Shown: positions 1 to 8,517 of the stretch, in pieces
Position numbering within the stretch: position 1 is the stretch's first letter
Layout of the letters: every line of letters begins with the position of its first letter
Assembly: GCA_934667845.1 (NCBI GenBank)
Contig: CAKUMQ010000003.1
Location: 11,485 to 75,484 of the forward strand
Length of the DNA: 64,000 nt
Reading direction: 5' to 3'
From: an uncultured Eubacteriales bacterium
GTDB lineage: Bacteria > Bacillota > Clostridia > Oscillospirales > Acutalibacteraceae
Made by a program: the position numbers and the translations under genes
The notes under the pieces: model-generated
The model's database searches: none
What the model was told of the DNA's origin: nothing
The model's input: only the letters and a program-made list of their open reading frames with translations

Positions 1-1
1 C

Positions 2-1633
2 GGCGATTATGTAGAAGGCATCGCCGTTATGCTGTTCTATCAGGTCGGCGAGCTGTTCCAGAGCTATGCGGTTGGCAAGAGCCGCAGAAACATCAGCGCC
101 CTGATGGATATTCGTCCTGATTACGCCAATGTGGAAAAGGACGGAAAATTGGAGCAGGTCGATCCGGATGAAGTGGCCGTCGGCAGCATCATTACCGTTC
201 AGCCGGGTGAAAAGGTACCCCTGGACGGTGTGATTGTCAGCGGAAACGCCAGCTTGAACACCAGCGCGCTTACCGGTGAGAGCCTTCCCCGGGATGTCAA
301 AGAGGGCGACGAGATCATCAGTGGCTGTATCAACATGAACGGCGTGCTCAAGGTCAGGACGACAAAAGAATTCGGGGAGTCGACCGTTTCCAAGATTCTC
401 GATCTCGTGGAAAATGCCAGCTCCCGCAAGTCCAGATCCGAGGCGTTTATTTCCCGCTTTGCCAGAATTTATACGCCTGCCGTGTGTATTGCCGCATTGG
501 TGCTGGCTATCGCTGTGCCCGGCGTGCGTATGGTCATTGGACTCTCCCCGGATTGGGTCAGCTGGATCTACCGCGCCCTGACTTTCCTGGTGGTCAGCTG
601 CCCCTGCGCTCTGGTCATCAGCATTCCCCTGAGCTTCTTCGCCGGCATCGGCGGAGCCAGCAAGGAGGGTATTCTCATCAAGGGCTCCAATTATCTGGAG
701 GCTTTGTCTGAGTCTAAATATGTGGTCTTTGATAAAACCGGCACGCTGACACAGGGTGTATTTGAGGTTACCGCCGTACACCATAACGAGCTGGATGAAG
801 CGAAAATTCTGGAATATGCTGCCTTGGCGGAATGTGCTTCCTCCCATCCGATCAGCAAGAGTCTGCAGAAGGCCTACGGTAAAGAAATCGACCGCAGCCG
901 TGTAAGCGATATTGAGGAAATCAGCGGTCACGGAATTACAGCCACTGTGGATGGGCACGCCGTAGCGGCGGGCAACAGCAAGCTGATGAAGAAGCTGGGA
1001 ATCAGCTATCATGACTGCCACAGCGTCGGCACCATCATCCATATGGCGATCGACGGTGAGTATGCCGGACATATTGTGATCTCCGATATCGTGAAGCCCC
1101 ACTCCAAGGAGGCCATCGCCGCCTTGAAAAAGTCCGGAGTGGAAAAAACGGTTATGCTGACCGGCGACGCCAAATGTGTGGCGGAGCAGGTCGCTGCAGA
1201 GCTTGGTATAGATGAAGTGCGCAGTGAGCTGCTGCCCGGTGACAAGGTGAATGAGGTCGAAAAGCTGCTGGCGCAAAAGGGTTCCCGTGAAAAGCTGGCA
1301 TTTGTCGGCGACGGCATCAACGATGCCCCGGTGCTCACCCGTGCCGATATCGGTATCGCCATGGGTGCTATGGGTTCGGATGCTGCGATTGAAGCGGCAG
1401 ATGTGGTCCTGATGGATGACGATCCGCTTCAGATTGCCAAGGCGATCAAGATTTCCCGCAAATGCCTCGGTATTGTCCGGCAGAACATCATCCTCTCACT
1501 TGTCGTCAAGTTTGCGTGCCTTGCGTTGACGGCTGCGGGCTACGCCAATATGTGGGCTGCCATCTTTGCGGATGTCGGCGTGATGATCATCGCTGTTTTG
1601 AATGCGATTCGGGCGCTTAAGTACAAAAAGTGA
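2..1633 (+). CDS. cadA: Heavy-metal translocating P-type ATPase (Cd/Zn/Co exporter), 5' truncated by window edge
   Basis: P1B-type ATPase that exports Cd2+/Zn2+/Co2+ across the cytoplasmic membrane. The reading frame is open from base 2, before the first ATG at base 29, so the N-terminal metal-binding domain and first membrane helices lie outside the window. Visible in order: actuator motif TGES (near residue 90 of the visible part), membrane metal site SCPCALVIS, phosphorylation site DKTGTLTQG, an HP-type histidine (SSHPIS) as in P1B enzymes, and the hinge motif GDGINDAP, followed by two C-terminal helices. The CPC motif plus conserved end supports Cd/Zn over Cu. It lies just beyond the guaA 3' end on the opposite strand and is followed by two hairpins. 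Metal specificity is inferred; family membership is secure. Confidence 0.93.
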   Translation, partial: GDYVEGIAVMLFYQVGELFQSYAVGKSRRNISALMDIRPDYANVEKDGKLEQVDPDEVAVGSIITVQPGEKVPLDGVIVSGNASLNTSALTGESLPRDVKEGDEIISGCINMNGVLKVRTTKEFGESTVSKILDLVENASSRKSRSEAFISRFARIYTPAVCIAALVLAIAVPGVRMVIGLSPDWVSWIYRALTFLVVSCPCALVISIPLSFFAGIGGASKEGILIKGSNYLEALSESKYVVFDKTGTLTQGVFEVTAVHHNELDEAKILEYAALAECASSHPISKSLQKAYGKEIDRSRVSDIEEISGHGITATVDGHAVAAGNSKLMKKLGISYHDCHSVGTIIHMAIDGEYAGHIVISDIVKPHSKEAIAALKKSGVEKTVMLTGDAKCVAEQVAAELGIDEVRSELLPGDKVNEVEKLLAQKGSREKLAFVGDGINDAPVLTRADIGIAMGAMGSDAAIEAADVVLMDDDPLQIAKAIKISRKCLGIVRQNIILSLVVKFACLALTAAGYANMWAAIFADVGVMIIAVLNAIRALKYKK

Positions 1634-1656
1634 TGACCGGTCACGGATAAAAAGCA

Positions 1657-1689
1657 GGAGACCCGCAGCCAAGCGCGCTGTGGGTCTCC
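1657..1689 (+). terminator. Hairpin after cadA
   Basis: A 12-bp stem (1657-1668 with 1678/1679-1689, one G-U pair) and a loop of about 10 bases lie 23 bases after the cadA stop. No T-run follows, so it may be a weak terminator or mRNA 3' stabilising hairpin. Confidence 0.5.
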
Positions 1690-1741
1690 TACCTTTGAAG
1701 TGAAGGTCTCCCCGATAAGGACGGCTAAATGTGAGCAAAAG

Positions 1742-1783
1742 AAAAGCGCAGTCTGACTTGAAATCGAGTCAGACTGCGCTTTT
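1742..1783. terminator. Bidirectional terminator between cadA and guaA
   Basis: A perfect 17-bp inverted repeat (1742-1758 and 1767-1783) with an 8-base loop. The arms begin with AAAA and end with TTTT, so it can serve as an intrinsic terminator for the convergent cadA and guaA transcripts. Confidence 0.8.
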
Positions 1784-1884
1784 GGGTTATTGCAATCGTT
1801 CAAATCATGCTGCCATTTTGTTGCCATGGGGCAATTCCACAGCGCAAAAGCCCGGCATTTCAAGGCTTTTCAGCCTTTCGGATA

Positions 1885-3417
1885 TTACTCCCACTCCACC
1901 GTTGCGGGGGGTTTGGTAGTGATATCATAGACGACGCGGTTGACGTGCTTGACTTCATTGGTGATACGGCTGCTGACCTTGGCGAGGATCTCATACGGGA
2001 TCTTGGCCCAGTCCGCCGTCATGAAATCATCCGTCGTCACGGCACGGATGGCGACCAAGTGATCATAGGTGCGGTGGTCGCCCATTACGCCGACGGTGCT
2101 GACGCCGGGCAGGACGCAGAAAAACTGTGCCAGCTGCGACTCATAGCCGTTTTTGTGCATCTCATCCCGCAGCACCCAGTCGGCATTTTGCAGGATCTCG
2201 ATCTTTTCCTGAGTGATCTCGCCGATAATGCGCACGCCGAGACCGGGGCCGGGGAACGGCTGCCGCCACACCAGCTCATGCGGGATGCCGAGCTTTTCGC
2301 CGACGCGCCGCACTTCATCCTTAAACAGGTCGCACAGCGGCTCGATCACGTCAAGGAATTCCACATCCTCGGGCATTTTCACCTTATTATGATGCGTCTT
2401 GATCTTATCCGCGTCGCCTTTGCCGGATTCGATGCAGTCGGGATAGATCGTGCCCTGGGCAAAAAATCCTTTTTCGCTGTGTTTGCGGATCTCATCCCAG
2501 AACACCTTATAAAATTCCGTGCCGATGATATGCCGTTTCTGCTCGGGATCGGTCACGCCCTTGAGGCAACGGAGGAAATGCGCCTGACAGTTGACGCGCA
2601 CAAACTTCATATCAAACAGGCGGGTGAAGGTGGATTCCACAAAATCCCCCTCGTCCTTGCGCATGAGGCCCTGATCGACAAACACGCAGGTGAGCTGTTT
2701 GCCGACGGCACGGCTGAGCAGACCGGCGGCGACCGAGGAATCCACACCGCCGGACAGACCGAGGATCACCGGCTTATCGCCGATCCTCTCCCGCAGGCGG
2801 GCGACGGTATCCTCGATAAAGCTGTCCATCTGCCAGTCGCCCGCGCAGCCGCAGACACGGTAGAGGAAGTTTTCGAGCATCCGGTCGCCGAATTCACTGT
2901 GCGTGACCTCGGGGTGGAACTGCACGGCATAGAGCCGCCTTTGCGGGTCCTCCATGGCGGCGATCGGGCAGGCATCGGTCACGGCTGTGACCGTGAAGCC
3001 CGCGGGCGCTTTCGTCACGCGGTCGGTATGGCTCATCCACACCGTGCTGTCCGCCGGCACGCCGGCAAACAGCGGGGAAGCGGAATCGGTAATATGCAGA
3101 CCGATCTTGCCGTATTCCGACTGCTCCGCCGTTTCGACCGTGCCGCCCGCCATCCAGGCGGTGAGCTGGCAGCCGTAGCAGATGCCGAGCACCGGCACGC
3201 CGAGCGAGAGGATCGCGGGATCATAATGCGGTGAGGCGGGATCGAACACCGAGTTCGGACCGCCGGTGAAAATGATGCCCTTGTAACCGGCGGCGCGGAT
3301 GTCCGCAAGCGGCACGGTATAGGGCAGGATCTCGGCAAACACCTTGTGGTCGCGCACGCGGCGGGCGATCAGCTGATTATACTGTCCGCCGAAATCCAAT
3401 ACCAATATTTTTTCCAT
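1885..3417 (-). CDS. guaA: GMP synthase (glutamine-hydrolysing)
   Basis: Converts XMP, glutamine and ATP to GMP in purine synthesis. The 510-residue product starts MEKILVLDFGGQYNQLIARR, a typical class I glutamine amidotransferase start, with the nucleophile in VLGICYGCQ. The ATP-pyrophosphatase domain has the PP-loop LSGGVDSS, and the product ends in the conserved KPPATVEWE. The ATG at 3417 was chosen over an in-frame start 141 bases upstream because GGGAGG lies 7 bases before it and the protein then has normal length. It follows purA by 25 bases on the same strand, so the two committed purine branch enzymes for AMP and GMP are co-transcribed. Its 3' end is a known kind of integration site for genomic islands in other bacteria. 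Confidence 0.97.
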   Translation of the reverse strand: MEKILVLDFGGQYNQLIARRVRDHKVFAEILPYTVPLADIRAAGYKGIIFTGGPNSVFDPASPHYDPAILSLGVPVLGICYGCQLTAWMAGGTVETAEQSEYGKIGLHITDSASPLFAGVPADSTVWMSHTDRVTKAPAGFTVTAVTDACPIAAMEDPQRRLYAVQFHPEVTHSEFGDRMLENFLYRVCGCAGDWQMDSFIEDTVARLRERIGDKPVILGLSGGVDSSVAAGLLSRAVGKQLTCVFVDQGLMRKDEGDFVESTFTRLFDMKFVRVNCQAHFLRCLKGVTDPEQKRHIIGTEFYKVFWDEIRKHSEKGFFAQGTIYPDCIESGKGDADKIKTHHNKVKMPEDVEFLDVIEPLCDLFKDEVRRVGEKLGIPHELVWRQPFPGPGLGVRIIGEITQEKIEILQNADWVLRDEMHKNGYESQLAQFFCVLPGVSTVGVMGDHRTYDHLVAIRAVTTDDFMTADWAKIPYEILAKVSSRITNEVKHVNRVVYDITTKPPATVEWE

Positions 3418-3442
3418 GGCATATCCTCCCTGATCTTTCCGC

Positions 3443-4717
3443 TCAGCGGATGATGATGGCTTCGCGCTCCGGCCCGTTGGAGACCATGTTGATGCGGTGC
3501 CCGAGCTGTGTCTCGATAAATTCGACATAGGCGCGCGCCTCGGCGGGCAGCGCGGCAAAATCGCGGATGCCGCGGATGTCGCAGTGCCAGCCCTTGAGCG
3601 TTTCGAAAACGGGCTTGGCTTTTTTCAGACGGTTCGTGGTCGGGAAATCGCGGGTGATCTCGCCGTCGATCTCATAGCCGACGCAGACCGGGATCTCCTC
3701 CAGATAGGACAGGCAGTCGAGCGCAGTCATGACCACCGTCGTCGCGCCCTGGCACTCAATGCCGTAGCGGGTTGCCACGCAGTCAAACCAGCCCACGCGG
3801 CGGGGACGGCCGGTCGTCGCGCCGAATTCGCCCTTGTCACCGCCGTGGATACGCAGCTCCTGCGCTTTATCCTCGTCGAGGATCTCGCTGACAAATTCGC
3901 CCGCGCCGACGGCGGAGGAATACGCCTTGGTGACACAGACGATGTCGCGGATCGCCTGCGGCGGGATGCCCGCGCCGACGCAGCCGTAGCCGGCAAGCGT
4001 CGAGGAGGAGGTCACCATCGGATAAATGCCGAAGTCGGGATCCTTCAGCGTGCCGAGCTGTCCCTCGAGCAGAATGTTCTTGTCCTCGGCGAGCGCCTGC
4101 CGGATAAAGGCATGGGTGTCGCAGACAAACGGGGCGATTTTTTCCCGATAGGAGCGGCAGACCGCCATCAGCTCATCCTCGTTAAGCAGGGGCTTGTGAT
4201 AGACGTGCTCGAGCGTCAGATTTTTCAGCACGCAGATATTGTGGAGCTTTTCGCGCAGCGCATCCTCATCAAACAGCTCGTTGAGCTGGATGCCGCGCTT
4301 GGCGAATTTATCGCTGAAAAACGGCGCAATGCCGCTTTTGGTGGAGCCGTAGGCGTTTTTGCCGAGCCGCTCCTCTTCATAGGTGTCCAGCAGAATATGG
4401 TACGGCATCAGAAGCTGCACCCGGTCGGAGACGAGCAGCTTCGGGTTCAGACCCGCCTTGCGCAGGTCGTCCAGTTCCCGGCAGAATTTGTCGATGTCCA
4501 GTGCCACGCCGTTGCCGATGACGCAGGTGACGTCGTCATAGCAGACGCCGCTGGGCATCAGATGCAGCGCAAAGCGTCCGTGTTCGTTGATAATGGTGTG
4601 TCCCGCATTTGCGCCGCCCTGGAATCGGACGACAATATCCGCCTCCTGTGCAAACATATCGGTGATCTTTCCCTTGCCTTCATCGCCCCAGTTGGCGCCG
4701 ACAATTGCTCGAACCAT
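3443..4717 (-). CDS. purA: Adenylosuccinate synthetase
   Basis: GTP-dependent joining of IMP and aspartate, first step from IMP to AMP, in the cytosol. The 424-residue protein begins MVRAIVGANWGDEGKGKI, which carries the family phosphate-binding signature GDEGKGK and the following conserved lysine. Other family blocks are visible: GGANAGHT, a KSGIAP-type segment near residue 128, and TGRPRRVGWFD. Length matches the family (about 425-430). Start ATG at 4717 has GGGAGG 10-11 bases upstream and a good promoter. First gene of a purA-guaA pair. Confidence 0.97.
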   Translation of the reverse strand: MVRAIVGANWGDEGKGKITDMFAQEADIVVRFQGGANAGHTIINEHGRFALHLMPSGVCYDDVTCVIGNGVALDIDKFCRELDDLRKAGLNPKLLVSDRVQLLMPYHILLDTYEEERLGKNAYGSTKSGIAPFFSDKFAKRGIQLNELFDEDALREKLHNICVLKNLTLEHVYHKPLLNEDELMAVCRSYREKIAPFVCDTHAFIRQALAEDKNILLEGQLGTLKDPDFGIYPMVTSSSTLAGYGCVGAGIPPQAIRDIVCVTKAYSSAVGAGEFVSEILDEDKAQELRIHGGDKGEFGATTGRPRRVGWFDCVATRYGIECQGATTVVMTALDCLSYLEEIPVCVGYEIDGEITRDFPTTNRLKKAKPVFETLKGWHCDIRGIRDFAALPAEARAYVEFIETQLGHRINMVSNGPEREAIIIR

Positions 4718-4765
4718 ATGCTGTGTGCCTCCCTAAAAACAGTGATCTATTTAGGTTTACATTTT

Positions 4766-4794
4766 ATTATAGCACACTTTGTTTCCGGTGTACA
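4766..4794 (-). promoter_or_regulatory. Sigma-A-type promoter for purA-guaA
   Basis: Reading the minus strand: -35 TGTACA (4794-4789), 17-base spacer, -10 TATAAT (4771-4766). Transcription would start near 4759, about 40 bases before the purA ATG. No purine riboswitch-sized leader fits in this space. Confidence 0.75.
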
Positions 4795-4848
4795 GGCTTT
4801 TCCGAAAATCCTGCTCAAAAAATTGTGAAAAAATTGTCAGACAAACTA

Positions 4849-4877
4849 TTGCATTTTCAAGCGGAAAGAGGTATACT
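4849..4877 (+). promoter_or_regulatory. Sigma-A-type promoter for the oad operon
   Basis: -35 TTGCAT (4849-4854), 17-base spacer, -10 TATACT (4872-4877), placing the start near 4884 and about 75 bases before the first gene. It is divergent from the purA promoter. Confidence 0.75.
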
Positions 4878-4958
4878 GAACAAGATTAGTCTTTTGCCGG
4901 AAGAGCGGCTCCCGCTGCGCCTCCGGGGAATGCGATTTACCCGAAAGGAGGAAGATCT

Positions 4959-5264
4959 ATGCCTATGGTATGGACAAAGCTGGCTGCTGCGGCAGGAGAG
5001 AATGTTTCCACTGCGTTCGTTGTGCTCTTGGGAATGGGAACGGTGTTTGTGGGACTGATCTGCATTATTCTGCTGTGCATGCTGGTGGGTGCCTTCTTCA
5101 AAGGCGCGAAAAAGCCTGCGGAAGCTCCGGCTGCCGCTCCGGCTCCCGTGTCGGAGGAGATCCCGCGCAAACAGGAAATGCTGGCGGCTGTTTCGGCAGC
5201 GCTGGCGGAGGAACTCGGCACCGATGTTTCGGCGATCCGCATCCTCTCGTTTAAACGTCTGTGA
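4959..5264 (+). CDS. oadG: OadG-type gamma subunit of sodium pump decarboxylase
   Basis: Small membrane subunit that assembles the Na+-translocating decarboxylase. The 101-residue protein has an N-terminal stretch, one strong membrane helix at about residues 19-45 (FVVLLGMGTVFVGLICIILL), an Ala/Pro-rich linker (about 50-66), and a short C-terminal domain ending in IRILSFKRL. This layout is that of OadG family proteins. AAAGGAGG lies 9 bases before the ATG. It is the first gene of a four-gene operon with the biotin carrier, OadB and OadA. Sequence conservation in this family is low, so the call leans on topology and context. Confidence 0.85.
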   Translation: MPMVWTKLAAAAGENVSTAFVVLLGMGTVFVGLICIILLCMLVGAFFKGAKKPAEAPAAAPAPVSEEIPRKQEMLAAVSAALAEELGTDVSAIRILSFKRL

Positions 5265-5291
5265 ATTTATCGGAAGAAAGGATGAGTCCCT

Positions 5292-5651
5292 GTGAAAAAA
5301 TACAAAGTCAACGTCAACGGCACCGCTTATGAAATTACGCTTGAGGTCGTGGATGAGAAGGAAGTCGCTTCAGCTCCCGCCGCGCCCGCTCCGGCTGCGG
5401 CTCCCGCTCCGGCGGCTCCGGCTGCGGCGCCTGCCGGCGCCGAGACGGTGAAGAGCCCGATGCCCGGCACCATCCTCGCGGTGAACGTGACCGCGGGTCA
5501 GAGCGTCAAGAAGGGCGATGTGCTGGTCGTTCTCGAGGCGATGAAGATGGAGAACGAGATCCAGGCGGCGCGCGACGGCGTGATCGCTTCGGTGGCTGTG
5601 ACAAAGGGTGCCACGGTCGAGACCGGCGCTGTGCTGGTCGTGCTGCAATAA
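5292..5651 (+). CDS. Biotin carboxyl carrier subunit of the decarboxylase
   Basis: Carries CO2 on biotin between the carboxyltransferase (OadA) and the membrane decarboxylase (OadB). The 119-residue protein has a short N-terminal segment, an Ala/Pro-rich flexible linker at about residues 27-50 and a biotinyl domain with the biotinylation motif EAMKMEN (lysine near residue 85). It starts at GTG 5292 (MKKYKVNVNG), with AAAGGA about 8-12 bases upstream; no ATG fits the conserved N-terminus. In some bacteria this domain is the C-terminus of OadA; here it is a separate gene, and OadA downstream lacks it, so the two complement each other. Confidence 0.93.
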   Translation: MKKYKVNVNGTAYEITLEVVDEKEVASAPAAPAPAAAPAPAAPAAAPAGAETVKSPMPGTILAVNVTAGQSVKKGDVLVVLEAMKMENEIQAARDGVIASVAVTKGATVETGAVLVVLQ

Positions 5652-5672
5652 GCGGCGCGCGGAGGACGGACA

Positions 5673-6872
5673 ATGGAAGCCATTCTGAATTTCCTGGAGC
5701 AGACGGGCTTTTACCAGATGTTTTCCCGGTTTACGGAGACATGGGGTAACCTGCTCATGATCGGCATTTCGCTGGTGCTCCTGTATCTGGCGATCGCCAA
5801 GAAGTTTGAGCCGCTGCTGCTTGTCGGCATTGCCTTCGGCATGCTGCTGACGAACCTGACGGCGTTTATTCCGGGCGCAGAGATGTACCACACCGAGCTG
5901 TGGCAGCAGTTTATGCTCGGCAAGGTGGGCTATGGGGAGATCCTGCACAGCGGCGGTCTTCTGGACATCCTGTATATCGGTGTCAAGACCTGCCTGTATC
6001 CCTGCCTGATCTTCATCGGCATCGGCGCGATGACCGATTTCGGCCCGCTGATCGCGAACCCCAAGAGCCTGCTGCTCGGCGCGGCGGCGCAGATCGGCAT
6101 TTTCGTGACCTATGTCGTGTGCTGTGAGGCGCTCGGCTTCAACCCGCTTGAGGCGGCGTCCATCGGCATCATCGGCGGTGCGGACGGCCCGACCGCCATC
6201 TATACCACGAGCCGCCTTGCCCCGCATCTGCTCGGACCGATCGCCGTGGCGGCATACAGCTACATGGCGCTGGTTCCCGTGATCCAGCCGCCGATCATGC
6301 GGCTGCTGACCACCGAGAAAGAGCGGAAGATTGTGATGACGCCGCTGCGCACCCCGAGCCGCACCGAAAAGATCCTTTTCCCGATCATCGTGACGATCTT
6401 TGTGGCATTTCTGGTGCCGTCGGCGACGCCGCTGGTCGGTTGCCTGATGCTCGGCAACCTGTGGAAAGAGTCCGGCGTGGCGGAGCGCCTGCGTCTGACG
6501 GCGCAGAACGAGCTGATGAATATCGTGACGATCTTCCTCGGCATTTCTGTCGGCGCGACGGCGACGGCGGAGGCTTTTCTGAATCTGCAGACGCTGAAGA
6601 TCCTGGTCGTCGGCGTGGTGGCGTTCGGTCTCGGCACGGCGGGCGGCGTACTGCTTGCCAAGCTGATGAATCTGTTTACCAAGGAGAAGATCAACCCGCT
6701 GATCGGCTCCGCCGGTGTGTCCGCCGTGCCGATGGCGGCGCGCGTGTCCCAGGCAGAAGGGCAGAAGGCCGATCCCGGCAACTTCCTGTTGATGCATGCC
6801 ATGGGCCCGAATGTGGCGGGCGTGATCGGTTCCGCCATTGCGGCGGGTGTGCTGATCGCCCTGTTCGGCTAA
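5673..6872 (+). CDS. oadB: Na+-translocating decarboxylase beta subunit
   Basis: Integral membrane subunit that decarboxylates carboxybiotin and pumps Na+ outward. The 399-residue protein is hydrophobic throughout with roughly nine to eleven helices and has the family hallmark [15 protein letters not shown] near residue 165, where the aspartate is the known Na+-site residue, followed by [12 protein letters not shown] second conserved block is [20 protein letters not shown] near residue 345. RBS GGAGG sits 9 bases before the ATG. The same subunit family serves oxaloacetate, methylmalonyl-CoA and glutaconyl-CoA decarboxylases, so substrate is decided by the alpha subunit next door. Confidence 0.96.
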   Translation: MEAILNFLEQTGFYQMFSRFTETWGNLLMIGISLVLLYLAIAKKFEPLLLVGIAFGMLLTNLTAFIPGAEMYHTELWQQFMLGKVGYGEILHSGGLLDILYIGVKTCLYPCLIFIGIGAMTDFGPLIANPKSLLLGAAAQIGIFVTYVVCCEALGFNPLEAASIGIIGGADGPTAIYTTSRLAPHLLGPIAVAAYSYMALVPVIQPPIMRLLTTEKERKIVMTPLRTPSRTEKILFPIIVTIFVAFLVPSATPLVGCLMLGNLWKESGVAERLRLTAQNELMNIVTIFLGISVGATATAEAFLNLQTLKILVVGVVAFGLGTAGGVLLAKLMNLFTKEKINPLIGSAGVSAVPMAARVSQAEGQKADPGNFLLMHAMGPNVAGVIGSAIAAGVLIALFG

Positions 6873-6885
6873 GGAGGAATGACAC

Positions 6886-8319
6886 ATGGAGAAAAAGCCT
6901 CTGTATATTACCGATACTATCCTGCGGGACGCCCACCAGTCTCAGGCGGCGACCCGTATGCGCATCGAGGATATGCTGCCCGCCTGCGAACGGCTGGACA
7001 ACATGGGCTACTGGTCGCTCGAATGCTGGGGCGGCGCCACGTTTGACGTGTGCATGCGCTTTTTGAACGAGGATCCGTGGGTGCGCCTGCGCCGTCTGCG
7101 TGAGGCGATGCCGAAAACGCGGCTGCAGATGCTGCTGCGCGGTCAGAACATCCTCGGCTATAAGCATTATGCCGACGACGTGGTGGACGAATTCGTGCAG
7201 AAATCCATCGAAAACGGCATCAACGTCATCCGCGTGTTTGATGCGCTCAACGACCCGCGCAACATGGCGCAGGCGATGAAGAGCATCCGCAAATACGGCG
7301 GTATCTGCGAGGCGGCGATCAGCTACACGGTCAGCCCGGTGCACAGCGAGGATTATTTCGTCGAGCTCGCCAAAAAGCTCGAGGACATGGGCGCCGACAC
7401 GATCGCGATCAAGGACATGGCGAATCTGCTGCTGCCCTATGACGCATACAGCCTCGTGAAAAAGCTCAAGCAGCATTTAAAGCCCGAGACGCTCGTCCAC
7501 CTGCACACCCACAATACGACCGGCACCGGCGATATGGTGAACCTGATGGCGGCGCAGGCGGGCGTGGATATCGTGGACTGCGCGCTGTCGCCGATGGCGA
7601 ACGGCACGTCCCAGCCCTCCACCGAGGCACTGGTGGCGACGCTGCGCGGTACCGAGCGGGACACCGGCATGGATCTCAACAAGCTGGCGGACGTTGCGGC
7701 GCATTTCCGCAAGGTCGCCGACCGCCTGAAGGCTGAGGGCATCCTCGACCCGAAGGTGCTCAACGTGGACACCAAGACGCTGATCTATCAGGTGCCCGGC
7801 GGTATGCTCTCCAACCTCCTGTCGCAGCTGAAGCAGGCGGGCGCGGAGGACAAATATTATGAGGCGCTGGCGGAGGTGCCGCGTGTCCGCAAGGATTTCG
7901 GCTATCCGCCCCTCGTGACCCCGACCAGCCAGATCGTCGGCACCCAGGCGGTGCTCAACGTGCTGTCCGGCGAGCGCTACAAGATGATTCCGAAGGAGTC
8001 CAAAGCGCTGCTGCGCGGCGAATACGGTCAGGTGCCCGGCGAGGTCAACGAAGAGGTGCGCCGCAAGGCGATCGGCGACGACGAGGTTATCACCTGCCGT
8101 CCTGCCGACCGGATCCCGCCCGAGCTGCCGAAGTACCGCGAGGAGTGCAAGGATATCGCCCACTGCGAGGAGGACGTGCTTAGCTACGCCCTGTTCCCGC
8201 AGGTGGCGTCGAAATTCTTTGCCGCCCGCGACAAAAAGCCGGAGGCGGCTCCCGCAGCGGCTGCGCCGAAGCTGGATGCCGACGGCGCGCGTGTCCTCTA
8301 TGTGGACGACCGCAGCTGA
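6886..8319 (+). CDS. oadA: Oxaloacetate decarboxylase alpha subunit (biotin-dependent carboxyltransferase)
   Basis: Transfers CO2 from oxaloacetate to biotin, giving pyruvate, and so couples oxaloacetate breakdown to Na+ export. The 477-residue protein starts MEKKPLYITDTILRDAHQSQ, the HMGL-like TIM-barrel signature of OadA/pyruvate carboxylase, with RGQNILGYKHY and the metal ligands in LHTHNTTGTGD (near residue 205). A conserved carboxylase domain follows. The usual C-terminal biotinyl domain is missing; the protein ends in a short Ala/Pro tail. This is an OadA-type and not an MmdA-type (crotonase fold) subunit, so oxaloacetate is the substrate. It starts 13 bases after oadB with GGAGGA before the ATG and is closed by a strong terminator. 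Confidence 0.95.
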   Translation: MEKKPLYITDTILRDAHQSQAATRMRIEDMLPACERLDNMGYWSLECWGGATFDVCMRFLNEDPWVRLRRLREAMPKTRLQMLLRGQNILGYKHYADDVVDEFVQKSIENGINVIRVFDALNDPRNMAQAMKSIRKYGGICEAAISYTVSPVHSEDYFVELAKKLEDMGADTIAIKDMANLLLPYDAYSLVKKLKQHLKPETLVHLHTHNTTGTGDMVNLMAAQAGVDIVDCALSPMANGTSQPSTEALVATLRGTERDTGMDLNKLADVAAHFRKVADRLKAEGILDPKVLNVDTKTLIYQVPGGMLSNLLSQLKQAGAEDKYYEALAEVPRVRKDFGYPPLVTPTSQIVGTQAVLNVLSGERYKMIPKESKALLRGEYGQVPGEVNEEVRRKAIGDDEVITCRPADRIPPELPKYREECKDIAHCEEDVLSYALFPQVASKFFAARDKKPEAAPAAAAPKLDADGARVLYVDDRS

Positions 8320-8341
8320 TCAGATATATCGGTCACTTTAC

Positions 8342-8375
8342 GCCCCTGCGCGAACACTTCGCGCAGGGGCTTTTT
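8342..8375 (+). terminator. Intrinsic terminator of the oad operon
   Basis: Perfect 13-bp stem (8342-8354 with 8358-8370), three-base loop, then five T. It follows the oadA stop by 22 bases. Confidence 0.9.
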
Positions 8376-8418
8376 CTGTCACCGATCCGGGCGGCTGTAC
8401 GGGTGGCGGGATAATGAC

Positions 8419-8447
8419 TTGACGAAACGGGAAAAATGGTGTACAAT
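8419..8447 (+). promoter_or_regulatory. Sigma-A-type promoter for glmS
   Basis: -35 TTGACG (8419-8424), 17-base spacer, -10 TACAAT (8442-8447). The expected start near 8454 leaves a leader of about 64 bases before the glmS ATG. Confidence 0.75.
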
Positions 8448-8517
8448 AGATGGCACGATCTGACCGAATTTATAAAAGCGTCAAGAAATGGCGCTTTCTG
8501 TCGAAGGGAGACTGCCT

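Noticed and set aside
1807..3234. 475-codon plus-strand frame opposite guaA
   Set aside because: guaA is clear on the minus strand, and this frame lacks an RBS and motifs; other long frames opposite purA (3497-4828) and mutS2 (11476-12825) are the same kind.
5370..6887. 505-codon minus-strand frame opposite the biotin carrier and oadB
   Set aside because: Composition is dominated by Arg, His and Gln, as expected from the opposite strand of GC-rich coding DNA; oadB is certain.
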